Shown here: positions 30,556 to 43,644 of the stretch, one piece after another
Layout: each line of letters begins with the position of its first letter
Numbering within the stretch: the first letter of the stretch is position 1
Assembly (NCBI RefSeq): GCF_014202945.1
Contig: NZ_JACHHW010000006.1
Location: 186,001-250,000 of the forward strand
Reading direction: 5' to 3'
From: Zhongshania antarctica
GTDB taxonomy: Bacteria; Pseudomonadota; Gammaproteobacteria; Pseudomonadales; Spongiibacteraceae
Length of the DNA: 64,000 nt
Translations under genes and position numbers: made by a program
The notes under the pieces: generated by a model
What the model was told of the DNA's origin: nothing
Seen by the model: only the letters and a program-made list of their open reading frames with translations
Databases searched by the model: none

Positions 30556-31539
30556 TTGACAGCACAAGATATACAACGCGTTCTCACCCTTGAACCCAAC
30601 GACCCACGCTTATTAGCGGATCTCTGCGGCCAGCACGACGCCAATCTCAAAATGATTGAACAGCGCCTGCTCGTGCGCATTGCCGCGCGGGGCAATACCT
30701 TCCAAATTAACGGCCCCAGCGAGTCTGTCGACGATGCGGTACAGCTCATCAAGCACTTGTATAGCGACTCCCAAAATGGGGTTGTCTTGAACGCTGAAAG
30801 CGTTCATCTTAATCTGCAGAAATCAGGCCTTGAGCAAATAAGCCACCCGGTTGCCGATCATGTGCCGGTGGTAATTCAAACCAAAAAAGGCAGCGTTAAA
30901 CCTCGCGGTGAAAACCAGCAGCGCTATGTTAAATCCATTCAAAATTGCGACATCAATTTTGGCATTGGCCCCGCCGGTACCGGCAAAACCTATTTGGCCG
31001 TAGCCTGCGCAGTTGAGGCCCTCATTTCCAACGATGTGCAGCGTATTTTACTGGTTCGCCCGGCGGTAGAGGCTGGTGAGAAATTAGGCTTTTTGCCCGG
31101 CGACCTCGCCCAGAAAATCGATCCCTATCTGCGCCCACTCTACGATGCACTTTATGAAATGCTGGGTATGGAAACCGTCACCAAGCTCATTGAGCGCAAT
31201 ATTATTGAAATCGCGCCGCTGGCCTTTATGCGCGGCCGCACACTAAATGATTCGTACATTATTCTGGACGAAGCCCAAAATACCACGCGGGAACAAATGA
31301 AAATGTTTCTTACCCGTATTGGCTTTGGCTCCACCGCCGTCATTACCGGTGACGCCACCCAGATCGATTTACCACGCGGCACCCCCTCAGGCCTTGTTCA
31401 CGTGATGAAGGTGCTCGGCGACATCGACGGCATCAGCATGACCCACTTTGCCGCCAAAGACGTGGTTCGCCACCCCTTGGTGCAGCGTATAGTTGAAGCG
31501 TACGCCGCCTTCGAAGCCAGCACTGGCGGCGCTCAATGA
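30556..31539 (+). CDS. ybeZ: PhoH-like ATPase YbeZ
   Basis: A 327-residue PhoH-family ATPase, linked to ribosome and rRNA maturation together with YbeY. It shows a KH-like N-terminal region, the P-loop [11 protein letters not shown] (about residues 141-151) and the Walker [20 protein letters not shown]. The start is TTG at 30556 ([14 protein letters not shown]); the frame has no ATG nearby. It overlaps ybeY by 4 bases. Confidence 0.92.
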   Translation: MTAQDIQRVLTLEPNDPRLLADLCGQHDANLKMIEQRLLVRIAARGNTFQINGPSESVDDAVQLIKHLYSDSQNGVVLNAESVHLNLQKSGLEQISHPVADHVPVVIQTKKGSVKPRGENQQRYVKSIQNCDINFGIGPAGTGKTYLAVACAVEALISNDVQRILLVRPAVEAGEKLGFLPGDLAQKIDPYLRPLYDALYEMLGMETVTKLIERNIIEIAPLAFMRGRTLNDSYIILDEAQNTTREQMKMFLTRIGFGSTAVITGDATQIDLPRGTPSGLVHVMKVLGDIDGISMTHFAAKDVVRHPLVQRIVEAYAAFEASTGGAQ

Positions 31540-32027
31540 GTCAAATCCAGCTTGATCTTGATTTGCAAATTGCTTGTAAAACCGGTGGCCTGCCCAGCCA
31601 AGCGCAATTTGAACACTGGGCGCAAATAGCCTTAGCTGAGCGCCGCGACGAGGCCGAACTCAGCATCCGCCTCATTGATATCGCTGAAAGCGCCGAACTG
31701 AACCTACAATATCGACAAAAGCACGGCCCCACCAATGTGCTGTCTTTTCCCGCCGATTTACCCCCAGAACTCGAGCTTCCCCTGCTGGGCGATCTCGCTA
31801 TTTGCAAGCAAGTGGTTGAGCGCGAAGCCCAAGAGCAGGGTAAAGCCTGCCACGACCACTGGGCGCACATGGTAATTCACGGTACACTCCATCTCCTCGG
31901 CTACGATCATATTGACGATGACGAGGCAGAAATCATGGAAGCGCTTGAGATTGCGCTTCTAAAAACGCTAAATATTAGCAATCCCTATACCCCCATATGT
32001 GAGGACAGCACCCAAAACCATGAGTGA
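31536..32027 (+). CDS. ybeY: Endoribonuclease YbeY
   Basis: Single-strand-specific metallo-endoribonuclease for 16S rRNA maturation and ribosome quality control. It has 163 residues, with the metal-binding motif [11 protein letters not shown] (H3 motif) near residues 114-124 and [12 protein letters not shown] upstream. It overlaps ybeZ and corC (8 bases) at its two ends. Confidence 0.96.
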   Translation: MSQIQLDLDLQIACKTGGLPSQAQFEHWAQIALAERRDEAELSIRLIDIAESAELNLQYRQKHGPTNVLSFPADLPPELELPLLGDLAICKQVVEREAQEQGKACHDHWAHMVIHGTLHLLGYDHIDDDEAEIMEALEIALLKTLNISNPYTPICEDSTQNHE

Positions 32028-32877
32028 AGATCGATCTAGCAACGATCCAAGTGACAAGTCTTGGATCGAGAAAATAGCCCATGCTTTTTCATCTGAACCC
32101 AAAACTCGGGAAGATCTGTTTGAACTGCTTGCTGTCGCCAAACAGAACGAAGTCATTGATGACGATGCGATAAGCATTGTTGAGGGCGCCATGCATATCA
32201 GCGATATGCAGGCCCGAGAAATCATGATTCCGCGCCCGCAGATGGTGGTTCTCAAGGCAGACCAACCGCTGAGCGAACTACTGCCCATCATTGTGGATAC
32301 CGGCCATTCCCGCTATCCGGTCATTGGTGACACCCTCGACAATGTCTTGGGCATACTGCTGTCCAAAGATTTACTTCCTCTGCTGTGGAAAACCCCCAAC
32401 AGCGAAGATATCGATATTCGCGACATTCTCAGACCAGCCACCTTGGTGCCCGAGAGTAAACGCCTGAACGTGTTACTGCGCGACTTCCGGGAAAAACGCC
32501 ACCACATGGCCGTGGTCATTGACGAATACGGCGGCGCAGCGGGCCTCATTACCATCGAGGACATCCTCGAACAAATCGTTGGTGATATTGAAGACGAATA
32601 CGACGAAGACGACGACCTGCCCATTCGCAAAATCACTGACAACGACTTTGTTGTGCAGGCACTGACCCCCATCGACGATTTTAATGACTACTTCAACGCC
32701 AAACTCAGCGACGAGGAATTCGACACCATTGGCGGCTTATTACTAAAATCCTTTGGTTACCTGCCAAGCCGTAATGAAGTTGCCCGCCTAGATGATTTTG
32801 AATTCAAAGTGGTCAACGCCGACAATCGTCAAATTCATTTGCTACGCATGCGGTCATTGGCAAAAATCGACGAATAA
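32020..32877 (+). CDS. corC: CorC/YbeX (CBS-domain transport or ribosome-linked protein)
   Basis: A 285-residue cytoplasmic protein with two CBS domains ([19 protein letters not shown] and the [19 protein letters not shown].. repeat) and a C-terminal CorC/HlyC domain ([25 protein letters not shown]). In E. coli it is linked to magnesium/cobalt efflux, and YbeX also to ribosome metabolism. The ATG at 32020 overlaps ybeY; the seven codons upstream are not supported. It lacks membrane helices. Confidence 0.92.
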   Translation: MSEDRSSNDPSDKSWIEKIAHAFSSEPKTREDLFELLAVAKQNEVIDDDAISIVEGAMHISDMQAREIMIPRPQMVVLKADQPLSELLPIIVDTGHSRYPVIGDTLDNVLGILLSKDLLPLLWKTPNSEDIDIRDILRPATLVPESKRLNVLLRDFREKRHHMAVVIDEYGGAAGLITIEDILEQIVGDIEDEYDEDDDLPIRKITDNDFVVQALTPIDDFNDYFNAKLSDEEFDTIGGLLLKSFGYLPSRNEVARLDDFEFKVVNADNRQIHLLRMRSLAKIDE

Positions 32878-32894
32878 ATTACCTATTCGTTTTG

Positions 32895-32923
32895 TCACCG
32901 AGACACATTCAGCGTCTCGGTGA
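32895..32923 (+). other. Hairpin after corC, before the glutamate synthase-like gene
   Basis: TCACCGAGAC pairs with GTCTCGGTGA around ACATTCAGC, a 10-bp stem. No T run follows. A TACAAT -10 at 32945-32950 with TGAACT 18 bases before it could start the next gene. Confidence 0.5.
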
Positions 32924-32993
32924 ACTTTACTCTTGGTTTCAGTCTACAATGCCTTAAATACACCGGCATTTTACTGCGCACCAAGAGGAAGCT

Positions 32994-34604
32994 ATGTTCG
33001 CAACCACCCTCGACAAGCTAAACAATATCGCCAACGCCATCGTCGGCTACGGTGCATTAGTATTCCTCTTGGCTTTGGCGGTCGGCATTGTCTACCTCGC
33101 CTACCTCTATATTGCCGACATCACCCAAACCCAACACGCCATCCGTCGCAACTACCCCATAATTGGACGCTTTCGCTATATTTTTGAACATTTAGGCGAG
33201 TTTTTCCGCCAGTATTTTTTTGCCATGGACAGAGAAGAACTGCCCTTTAATCGCTCCCAGCGTTCCTGGGTTTACCGCGCTGCCAAAAACATCGACACCA
33301 CGGTCGCCTTTGGCTCAACCCGCCCGCTAAACCAGAACAACGACGTGCTGTTCATGAACTGCTTTTTCCCAACGCTCAGCCAAGATGCCGTGCCCACTCA
33401 CGCCGTCACCATTGGCGAAGGCTTTGCCAAGCACCCCTACACCAGCTCAGCCATCTTCCATATTTCCGGCATGAGCTTTGGCGCCATTTCCAAACCTGCG
33501 ATTCGCGCCCTCAGTGCTGGCGCCAAAGAAGCTGGCATCTGGTTAAATACCGGTGAAGGCGGTCTGTCGCCCTACCACCTCGAAGCGGGCTGCGACATCG
33601 TATTTCAAATTGGTACCGCCAAATACGGGGTGCGCGACGCAGATGGCCATCTCAGCGACGACAAGCTCCGCGATATTGCCCGCCACCCCCAAGTCCGCAT
33701 GATTGAGATCAAACTCAGCCAAGGTGCTAAACCCGGCAAAGGCGGTATTCTGCCCGGTGGCAAAGTCACTGCCGAAGTCGCCAATATTCGCGGTATCGAA
33801 ATTGGTAAAGATTCGATTAGCCCTAACGGCCACACTGATATTCACAGCATCGACAATCTCTTAGATATGATTGTGCGCATTCGCAACATCACCGGCAAAC
33901 CCGTCGGCTTCAAGGCCGTCGTGGGGTTTTCCGAATGGCTAGACGAAATGTGCGAAGCGATACACCTACGCGGCCAAAAGTACGCGCCCGACTTCATCAC
34001 CATAGACAGTGCCGATGGCGGCACGGGCGCGGCCCCGCAAAGTTTGATGGACTATGTGGGCCTTCCTATTCGGCGCAGCCTGCCGCTGGTGGTCGATAAA
34101 CTCTGCGAATACAATTTGCGCAAACGTATTAAAGTTATCGCCTCGGGCAAAATGATTAATCCAGCCGAAGCGGCATGGGCCCTCTGCGTCGGCGCCGACT
34201 TTATCGTCAGCGCCCGCGGTTTTATGTTTGCACTGGGTTGTATTCAAGCCCTGCAATGCAATAAAAACACCTGCCCCACCGGTATTACCACCCACGACCC
34301 AGAGCTGCAACGCGGCCTCGTTCCAGAGAACAAAGCCACTCGCGTTAAAAATTACGCGCTGAACTTAATGCACGAGGTCGGCGTTATTGCGCATTCCTGC
34401 GGTGTAAAAGAAGCCCGCGGCCTACAGCGCAAACACGTGTATTTAATTGACAATAGCGGCAGCCCGGAACCGCTAACCAACCGTTATCCAGAGCGCACAC
34501 CCAAACCTGAATACCTGATTGCCAGCACCGCAGACGAGCACCACAGCGCCGCAACTATTCCCGCCCTACACTCCGCGAATGATACGGACATTCGCCAGGC
34601 CTGA
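32994..34604 (+). CDS. Membrane-anchored FMN-binding glutamate synthase-like protein
   Basis: A 536-residue protein with an N-terminal membrane helix (about residues 20-42, ALVFLLALAVGIVYLAYLYIA) and the FMN-binding Glu_synthase core: ISGMSFGAISKPAIRALSAGAKEAG, NTGEGGLSPYH, SADGGTGAAPQSLMDYVGLPI and CNKNTCPTGITT. The N-terminal amidotransferase and C-terminal FAD/NADPH parts of GltB/GltD are missing, so it is not classical glutamate synthase. Proteins of this 'FMN-binding glutamate synthase family' have uncertain substrates. It lies between corC and lnt, where other gammaproteobacteria usually have no gene, so its function cannot be read from operon logic. Confidence 0.88.
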   Translation: MFATTLDKLNNIANAIVGYGALVFLLALAVGIVYLAYLYIADITQTQHAIRRNYPIIGRFRYIFEHLGEFFRQYFFAMDREELPFNRSQRSWVYRAAKNIDTTVAFGSTRPLNQNNDVLFMNCFFPTLSQDAVPTHAVTIGEGFAKHPYTSSAIFHISGMSFGAISKPAIRALSAGAKEAGIWLNTGEGGLSPYHLEAGCDIVFQIGTAKYGVRDADGHLSDDKLRDIARHPQVRMIEIKLSQGAKPGKGGILPGGKVTAEVANIRGIEIGKDSISPNGHTDIHSIDNLLDMIVRIRNITGKPVGFKAVVGFSEWLDEMCEAIHLRGQKYAPDFITIDSADGGTGAAPQSLMDYVGLPIRRSLPLVVDKLCEYNLRKRIKVIASGKMINPAEAAWALCVGADFIVSARGFMFALGCIQALQCNKNTCPTGITTHDPELQRGLVPENKATRVKNYALNLMHEVGVIAHSCGVKEARGLQRKHVYLIDNSGSPEPLTNRYPERTPKPEYLIASTADEHHSAATIPALHSANDTDIRQA

Positions 34605-34690
34605 TTCATCGCCGTGCGCTAGCGCCAACGCCAGCGCACCGTTACACTAGACCCTCGCTAAATTTGGCCTTCTGTTTGGATCTGCACTCT

Positions 34691-36217
34691 GTGAACACCC
34701 TGCCACAGCAAACCCCGCCCTCAATAAAATTTAGCCAGTTTCTGTTTCTTGCCCTCGCGGGTGCCAGTCTGCCGCTATCACTCGCGCCCTTCGGCTTGTG
34801 GTGGCTGGGCATATTGGCGATGGCTGCACTGGCCGCAGGGGTCAATAACAGCGGCCCAAAGCACAGTTTTTTGCTGGGTTGGGTTTTCGGCAGCGCCAGT
34901 TTTTTAACTGGCGTGTCTTGGGTTTATATCGCCATTCACGACTTTGGCGCTACACCCGCCTATCTCGCCTTACCGATGACGGCGGTGTTTTGCATTTTTC
35001 TCGGTCTTGTCCCAGCACTAACGTGCTACGCATATAGCCGCTGGGTTCGCGATGGCCGGGGTGGCCGCGTCCTTGGTTTTGCCGCCATCTGGGTATTGTG
35101 TGAATGGCTGCGAGGTTGGATTTTCACTGGCTTCCCTTGGCTGTACTTGGGTTATGGCCACTTACACACCGCGCTAGCGGGATGGTCACCCGTGGTTGGA
35201 GTATACGGTCTCAGTTTTTGGGTTGCCCTGAGCGGCGCCGCACTGAGTCAGTTTATTATCGCGCCAACACCGCGAAAACTGCACAGCGCCGCGCCACTAC
35301 TCGGCTGTCTACTGCTGTTTAGCCAGGGTTATCTATTGAAACAAACCGAGTGGACCCAAGCCAAAAGCACTACACCGCTGCGCATTGGCGCGGTGCAGTC
35401 CAATATTGCCCAGGAAAAGAAATGGGCCTACACCCAATACTGGGCCACCCTTGAACTGTACGACCAAGCCTCCGAGAAACTATGGGCCGACGCCGATCTC
35501 GTCATTTGGCCAGAAGCCGCTATTCCCGCGCTCTATCACAATGCCCAGTCCTTTTTTGACTATATTGCGGAGCGCGCCAGCGCCAGCAATAGCGCCTTGA
35601 TTACCGGCGTACCCACCCGCGTCGAGGAGAAAATGTACAATTCCGCCATGGTCATCAGCGGCGGCGAAGGCATTTATCACAAGCAGCGCCTCGTGCCCTT
35701 TGGCGAGTTCGTGCCACTAAGCGGCTATATTCAGGGGCTGCTCAAAATATTCGACCTGCCACTATCCAGTTTTAGCCGAGGTGGTTCAGAGCAAGCTCAC
35801 CTCAGTGTTAAGGGTTGGCAATTAGCACCATCAATTTGCTATGAAATCGCCTATCCAGATCTTATTGCGCAAAGTTCTCGCGGCAGTGATGTGTTATTTA
35901 CCATCAGCAATGACGCCTGGTTTGGCCACTCCATCGGCCCCGATCAGCACATGCAAATGGCGCAAATGCGCGCGCTAGAGAATGGTCGAGAATTGATACG
36001 GGTAACGAGCACCGGCATCACCGCCCTCGTGGATCACCATGGCAATATTCAACGCCGCGTGCCGTCATTTACGGAAACTGCCCTGCGCGGTGAAGTCCAC
36101 GCCCGCGAAGGCACCACGCCCTTCACCCGCTACGGCTCCACCCCCATTATTTTATTGTGCTTTGCCCTTATTCTCTGCACGCGGATCGGCGCCAAGCAAT
36201 CGCCCCGCCCCAGCTAA
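34691..36217 (+). CDS. lnt: Apolipoprotein N-acyltransferase Lnt
   Basis: Third enzyme of lipoprotein maturation: it N-acylates the diacylglyceryl-cysteine. From the GTG at 34691 it has 508 residues; a TTG at 34664 would add nine poor residues. About six to eight helices fill the N-terminal half, and a carbon-nitrogen-hydrolase domain holds the catalytic Glu in WPEAAIPALY, Lys in YHKQRLVPFGEF and Cys in SICYEIAYPDL. A helix near the C-terminus (PIILLCFALILC) follows. It lies before leuS, as in Pseudomonas. Confidence 0.94.
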   Translation: MNTLPQQTPPSIKFSQFLFLALAGASLPLSLAPFGLWWLGILAMAALAAGVNNSGPKHSFLLGWVFGSASFLTGVSWVYIAIHDFGATPAYLALPMTAVFCIFLGLVPALTCYAYSRWVRDGRGGRVLGFAAIWVLCEWLRGWIFTGFPWLYLGYGHLHTALAGWSPVVGVYGLSFWVALSGAALSQFIIAPTPRKLHSAAPLLGCLLLFSQGYLLKQTEWTQAKSTTPLRIGAVQSNIAQEKKWAYTQYWATLELYDQASEKLWADADLVIWPEAAIPALYHNAQSFFDYIAERASASNSALITGVPTRVEEKMYNSAMVISGGEGIYHKQRLVPFGEFVPLSGYIQGLLKIFDLPLSSFSRGGSEQAHLSVKGWQLAPSICYEIAYPDLIAQSSRGSDVLFTISNDAWFGHSIGPDQHMQMAQMRALENGRELIRVTSTGITALVDHHGNIQRRVPSFTETALRGEVHAREGTTPFTRYGSTPIILLCFALILCTRIGAKQSPRPS

Positions 36218-39244
<3,027 letters not shown>

Positions 39245-39245
<1 letters not shown>

Positions 39246-40270
39246 TGAAATTGCGCCCTGAGCAATTAGCCGCACAACTCAAAAAAGACCTAGCATCCGT
39301 CTACTTAGTCTGCGGTGACGAGCTACTGATTACTCAAGAGTGCTGCGACACCATTCGCCAATATTGTCGCAAGCAGGGAATTCACGAGCGCGAAGTACTC
39401 AATGTTGAGCGCGGCTTTGACTGGGGGCAGTTAATCGATTCTGGGCAATCCATGTCGCTATTTGCCGATCGCAAGCTGATTGAGCTGCGCCTAGGTAGTA
39501 GCAAAATGGATCAGAAAAGCTCGGCCATTCTCCAAGAGTATTTGCAGCTCAGTGATGGCAGTAATATCTTGCTGGTGAGTTGTAGCAAGCTCGACAGCCG
39601 CAGCATGAACAGCAAATGGGTCAAAGCCCTAGATGCAGCAGGCGTTGTCGTTCAAGTATGGCCGGTAGAGCGCCAACACCTCGGCAACTGGATCATGCAG
39701 CGTATGCGCAGCATGAACCTGACGGCTGAACCCGATGCGGTGCAATTATTAGCCGACCGTGTCGAGGGGAATTTACTGGCGGCGGATCAGGAAATTGCCA
39801 AACTCAAGATTTTGGTGGGCGACCAAGCCATCACTGCCGAGTTGGTGGCCAGCGCGGTGGCCAGTAGCGCGCGTTACGATGTGTTTAAACTAATCGATGC
39901 CGCTTTGGCGGGGCAGGCAGGTAATGCCTTGCAAATGCTTAACAGCCTGCTCGCCGAAGGCGGTGAAGATATCGCCATGCTCGGCGCCATCGTTCGTGAA
40001 ATTCGCGGCCTCTACGCCTGCGCGCAATTAGTTGAGCAAGGCCAAAATATCGATAAAGCCTTAGATAGCCAGCGAGTTTGGGACAAACGCAAAGGACTCT
40101 ACAAAAACACCCTACGACGCTTAAAACCCCGACAATTAGGCGCCTTACTGCAACTCGCAACTCGCATCGACGCCGCCCAAAAAGGCCAAAGCGACGAGAA
40201 CGCTAAATTGCTGCTGAGTAATTTAGTCTCAGCCCTGGCTGGCCAGCGCCTAATTACCCCAGCCACCTAA
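39245..40270 (+). CDS. holA: DNA polymerase III subunit delta HolA
   Basis: Clamp-loader delta subunit that opens the beta sliding clamp. It has 341 residues, with the AAA+-like fold: VYLVCGDELLITQEC (residues 19-33), the beta-contact region RGFDWGQLIDSGQSMSLFADRKLIELRLGS and the C-terminal collar domain. No Walker A glycine-rich loop is expected in delta. It is the last plus-strand gene before the convergent lipB operon. Confidence 0.94.
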
Positions 40271-40589
40271 GCACTGACTATCCGGCGTTAAAACCAAGCT
40301 ATATTTTGAACTATCCCCGCACCAAGAAAAATGCTGTCGCGAAAACATAAGCAAGCAAGCTTGCCCAAAGCGCTAAAGCATTCTCCAAAAGGTGGGTTGC
40401 CGCCGTTAAAGAATTTAGCCAGCAGCTACTCCCTAGGCGAGTCGACGTCGGCCCTCTAGGCTGCCCAGTCGTGGGAATAATGTTAATCGGCGTACGAGCG
40501 CCTTTTCGACGCCCCGTAATGTTTCCGCCTTGGGCGCACAGATTTTACAATGATCTCGACGCCAGCCGGACTCGCGTCCCTTGTTATAA
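40271..40589. other. Gap between convergent holA and lipB; lipA absent
   Basis: 319 bases without a gene I can support. lipA normally follows lipB here and is missing. The minus-strand frame from inside lipB to 40433 (with a CKICAPKAETLRG stretch) has codon-like bias but no recognised family and does not look like LipA. A plus-strand 42-codon frame at 40331-40459 lacks a good ribosome-binding site. GGCG-TACGAG-CGCC followed by TTTT near 40490-40508 could be a weak terminator for holA. Confidence 0.4.
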
Positions 40590-41267
40590 TTATTCAGGCA
40601 TCTCCGGCAGCGTGTGTTCGCTCGCCGGCAGACAATATACATAGCCTAAAAGCGCGGCTAACTCTTCGCTCAACGCGTGAATGAGCTCAGCTTGTGATGG
40701 CGGTGCAATATCGCGCTGACGCCGAATATCGGTCACTTCCATACCTTGGTGGCCACAGGGATTAATGCGTAAAAACACACTTAAATCCATATCAATATTC
40801 AGACTCAAACCGTGAAAGGTTGAGCCCCGGCGCACCCGCAAACCCAGTTGAGCAATTTTGGCACCGCTATCCAAATAAACCCCAGGCGCATCAGCACGGG
40901 GATGTGCAGCAATACCCAGTTTGGCCAATACCGCAACGATGCTGGTTTCAATGGCAGTCACTAAATCGCGGATGCCAATACCCAGGCGCCGTAGATCAAT
41001 TAACACATAGCCCACCAGCTGGCCGGGACCGTGGTAAGTTACTTGCCCGCCGCGGTCCACCTGCACTACCGGAATATCACCCGGCATCAATATATGTTCG
41101 GCCTTACCGGCTTGGCCTTGAGTAAATACTGCGTCGTGTTCTAAAAACCACAACTCATCAGGACTATCCCCGTCACGAATATCAGTGTAACGCTGCATAG
41201 CACGCCACACTGGCTCGTAAGACTGACGACCGAGTTTGCGTACATATATTGTTTCAGGACGGCTCAT
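40590..41267 (-). CDS. lipB: Octanoyltransferase LipB
   Basis: Moves octanoyl groups from acyl carrier protein to lipoate-dependent enzymes. It has 225 residues. Motifs: [22 protein letters not shown] (residues 72-93), Lys137 in [10 protein letters not shown] and Cys171 in [12 protein letters not shown], which match the E. coli Lys135/Cys169 pair. It is the last gene of the proA-lipB run and abuts the DUF493 gene; its own sulfur-insertion partner LipA is not adjacent. Confidence 0.96.
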   Translation of the reverse strand: MSRPETIYVRKLGRQSYEPVWRAMQRYTDIRDGDSPDELWFLEHDAVFTQGQAGKAEHILMPGDIPVVQVDRGGQVTYHGPGQLVGYVLIDLRRLGIGIRDLVTAIETSIVAVLAKLGIAAHPRADAPGVYLDSGAKIAQLGLRVRRGSTFHGLSLNIDMDLSVFLRINPCGHQGMEVTDIRRQRDIAPPSQAELIHALSEELAALLGYVYCLPASEHTLPEMPE

Positions 41268-41533
41268 TACAAAACCATTTTTACAATACCGGTCGCTTTT
41301 AAATCCGCAAAAATACGGTCTAACTGGGGCTTGCCCGTAGCGGTAATCGTCACGGTAACTGACACAAAGCGCCCCTCACTGCTGGCGCGCTCGGTGATAA
41401 TGCTTTCGTCAAAATCACCGGCGTGGATGCGCATTACTTCAATAACGCGCTCGCGCAGCTCGGCGCCACCGTTGCCTATGACCTTGATCGGGTAGGCGCA
41501 GGGAAATTCTAATAACGGGGGATTCTCACTCAT
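41267..41533 (-). CDS. ybeD: DUF493 family protein YbeD
   Basis: An 88-residue protein ([20 protein letters not shown]) of the DUF493/ACT-like family between dacA and lipB, the conserved site of ybeD. The ATG at 41533 was chosen; the frame runs 30 codons further into the dacA tail. The core is [42 protein letters not shown]. Its molecular function is unknown. Confidence 0.9.
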   Translation of the reverse strand: MSENPPLLEFPCAYPIKVIGNGGAELRERVIEVMRIHAGDFDESIITERASSEGRFVSVTVTITATGKPQLDRIFADLKATGIVKMVL

Positions 41534-41591
41534 AAGGCCATCCGCGCCGCTGGGCGGCGCATAACTCATTCTATTGAACTGCTTGGGCGAC

Positions 41592-42755
41592 TTAAGACAC
41601 CAAATTAAGGAAGAACAACACAATGCTATCCCACAGGCGTTTGAAAATACCGCCCTCTTCTACCGCCTCGAGTGCCACCAAAGGTACACGTACCTTTTCA
41701 GCACCGTCTAAGCTCACGACCAGTTCACCGTATTCTTCATCAGCGGCGATCGGCGCAGTCAGCACTTCGTCAACAATCAGCTGAGCGTCAAGGGCTTCGC
41801 TCTTGCCACGCGGTATGGTCATATAAACATCTTTCTGTACACCAAGAATGACGGTGTCGCTGTCACCCTTCCACACTTTGCTACGGGTCAGCTCACTACC
41901 TGCGGCATAGAGGTGGTGTGTTTCGAAATAGCGGAAACCGTAAGACAGTAATTTTTGCGTTTCGCGCTCTCTAGCACGCTCACCACTCGCACCCATCACA
42001 ACAGAAATCAAACGCATGCCGTCACGCTTGGCCGAGGTCACCAAACAGTATCCCGCTTCTGCAGTGTGGCCGGTTTTTAGACCGTCAACACTTGGATCGC
42101 TCCACAACAAACCGTTTCTGTTGCTCTGGCGGATACCGTTATAAATAAATTCCCGCTCACTATACAGCGCATATTCTTGGGGAAAGCCAATAATTGCCTT
42201 CGCCAACAATGCCAAGTCACGCGCCGAAGTATAATGCTCTGGGTCTGGCAGGCCATGGGAGTTCATGAAATGGCTATTGCTCATACCCAGCATACCGGCG
42301 TGCTGATTCATGATCCCCGCAAATGCATCTTCGCTGCCCGCCACATGCTCTGCTACCGCGACACTGGCGTCATTACCCGAGGAAATCACCACACCTTTGT
42401 GTAAATCATGCAGCGCGACTTGTTTGCCGACTTCAATCCACATCAACGATGAACCATTAAATATCGGATTTTGTGCCCACGCATTTTTACTAATGGTGAC
42501 CATATCGTCGTTGCTAACTTCACCGCGCTCCAACTCATATGACAACACATAACTGGTCATCAACTTGGTTAGACTTGCTGGTGGTACGCGCTCGTCCGCA
42601 TTATGTTCAATGAGCACCTGGCCACTGTTCGCATCCATGAGCAAATACGCCGACGCCGCCACACTCGGCGCCGCAGGAATAAGATTAGCCTGGGACAAGG
42701 CAGCGGAGGACACCAATACGCTTGCTGCAAATGCCAAAAATTGTTGTTTAAACAT
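41592..42755 (-). CDS. dacA: D-alanyl-D-alanine carboxypeptidase DacA (PBP5/6 type)
   Basis: Penicillin-binding protein that trims the terminal D-Ala from peptidoglycan pentapeptides and helps maintain cell shape. It has 387 residues. A signal peptide (to about residue 22) precedes SxxK SLTK (Ser61-Lys64), the SGN motif (SGNDASVAVAEHVAG) and KTGHTAEAG. A C-terminal amphipathic membrane anchor (IFKRLWDSIVLFFLNLVS) ends it. The start at 42755 was chosen over an extra 16 codons. Confidence 0.96.
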   Translation of the reverse strand: MFKQQFLAFAASVLVSSAALSQANLIPAAPSVAASAYLLMDANSGQVLIEHNADERVPPASLTKLMTSYVLSYELERGEVSNDDMVTISKNAWAQNPIFNGSSLMWIEVGKQVALHDLHKGVVISSGNDASVAVAEHVAGSEDAFAGIMNQHAGMLGMSNSHFMNSHGLPDPEHYTSARDLALLAKAIIGFPQEYALYSEREFIYNGIRQSNRNGLLWSDPSVDGLKTGHTAEAGYCLVTSAKRDGMRLISVVMGASGERARERETQKLLSYGFRYFETHHLYAAGSELTRSKVWKGDSDTVILGVQKDVYMTIPRGKSEALDAQLIVDEVLTAPIAADEEYGELVVSLDGAEKVRVPLVALEAVEEGGIFKRLWDSIVLFFLNLVS

Positions 42756-42783
42756 AATTCCCTTTTCTACTTTTGTTAACAAT

Positions 42784-43644
42784 TTAGGAGTCATTGGTCT
42801 CAACCACCAAATGGGGCTCTCCCGACCAACGCTGCTTTAATACTTTTTTCGCGGCTTGCGCTGAGGAATAGTCAACAAACGGGCCGACCCGCACGCGATG
42901 CAAATCATTACCACGCTTGCCACTGCTACTGGCAATCAACACGGGATAGGCCAAACCAGCACTTAAATTGCGCTGTAATTCAGTTGCGGAGGCCAGCTGT
43001 TTAAATGCGCCAACCTGCAAATAATACCGCGTCGCCTCAGTGCCGCTGACAACGTGGCTATTATCCGTGTCTATGATCTCAATTTCCACCGGCGCAGTCC
43101 CCTGGTCAGAAAAACCCAGCTTTACCGCTGCCGCATAAGACAAATCCATGATGCGATCTGAGTGGAAGGGGCCACGATCATTTACCCGCACGACCGCGGT
43201 GCGGCCGTTGCGTAAATTAGTCACTTTGACATACACCGGTATCGGCAGAGTACGGTGGGCCGCACTCATGTCATAAAGACTATAGGTTTCGCCATTCGAG
43301 GTCGCATGACCGTCAAACTTAGTGCCATACCACGAGGCAATGCCTCGCTCTTTGTAGCGGCGGTGATCGGCAAGCAAGGTATATTCCTTGCCGTTCACGA
43401 CATAGGGGCTGGCGTTACCCGATGCCCTTATCGGTTCATGCCGAGGGATGGCATCGACAATGGTAGCCGGATCGAGACGAACCGGCGGCGCACCATCGTG
43501 TTGTTGTTGGTAGCGGCCGTGATTAGTGGGCTTTGGTGTTGCCGACACGGGCGTTTTCGAGCTGCTATCTGGCACCTGACTTACTGGCGCACAGGCCGCC
43601 AGCAGCAGGAGCATCGCAAAGGCAAAAACAAAGCGCAAACTCAA
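42784..43644 (-). CDS. rlpA: Rare lipoprotein A (septal-ring lytic transglycosylase RlpA)
   Basis: A 286-residue lipoprotein (MSLRFVFAFAMLLLLAAC, Cys18). The double-psi beta-barrel holds GIASWYGTKFDGHATSNGETYS and TLPIPVYVKVTNLRNGRTAVVRVNDRGPF. A C-terminal SPOR domain (ATRYYLQVGAFKQLASATEL...) binds glycan strands lacking stem peptides at the septum. The start is TTG at 43644, overlapping the mltB TGA by 3 bases; a later ATG would leave too short a signal. Confidence 0.94.
   Translation of the reverse strand: MSLRFVFAFAMLLLLAACAPVSQVPDSSSKTPVSATPKPTNHGRYQQQHDGAPPVRLDPATIVDAIPRHEPIRASGNASPYVVNGKEYTLLADHRRYKERGIASWYGTKFDGHATSNGETYSLYDMSAAHRTLPIPVYVKVTNLRNGRTAVVRVNDRGPFHSDRIMDLSYAAAVKLGFSDQGTAPVEIEIIDTDNSHVVSGTEATRYYLQVGAFKQLASATELQRNLSAGLAYPVLIASSSGKRGNDLHRVRVGPFVDYSSAQAAKKVLKQRWSGEPHLVVETNDS

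Noticed and set aside
40331-40459. 42-codon plus-strand frame (MLSRKHKQASLPKALKH start) in the holA-lipB gap
   Set aside because: No good ribosome-binding site, no recognised family and possible chance frame in a noncoding gap; kept only as a note.
40433-40642. Minus-strand frame running out of lipB with CKICAPKAETLRG
   Set aside because: Starts inside lipB, has no known family and does not match LipA; not enough to call a gene or pseudogene.
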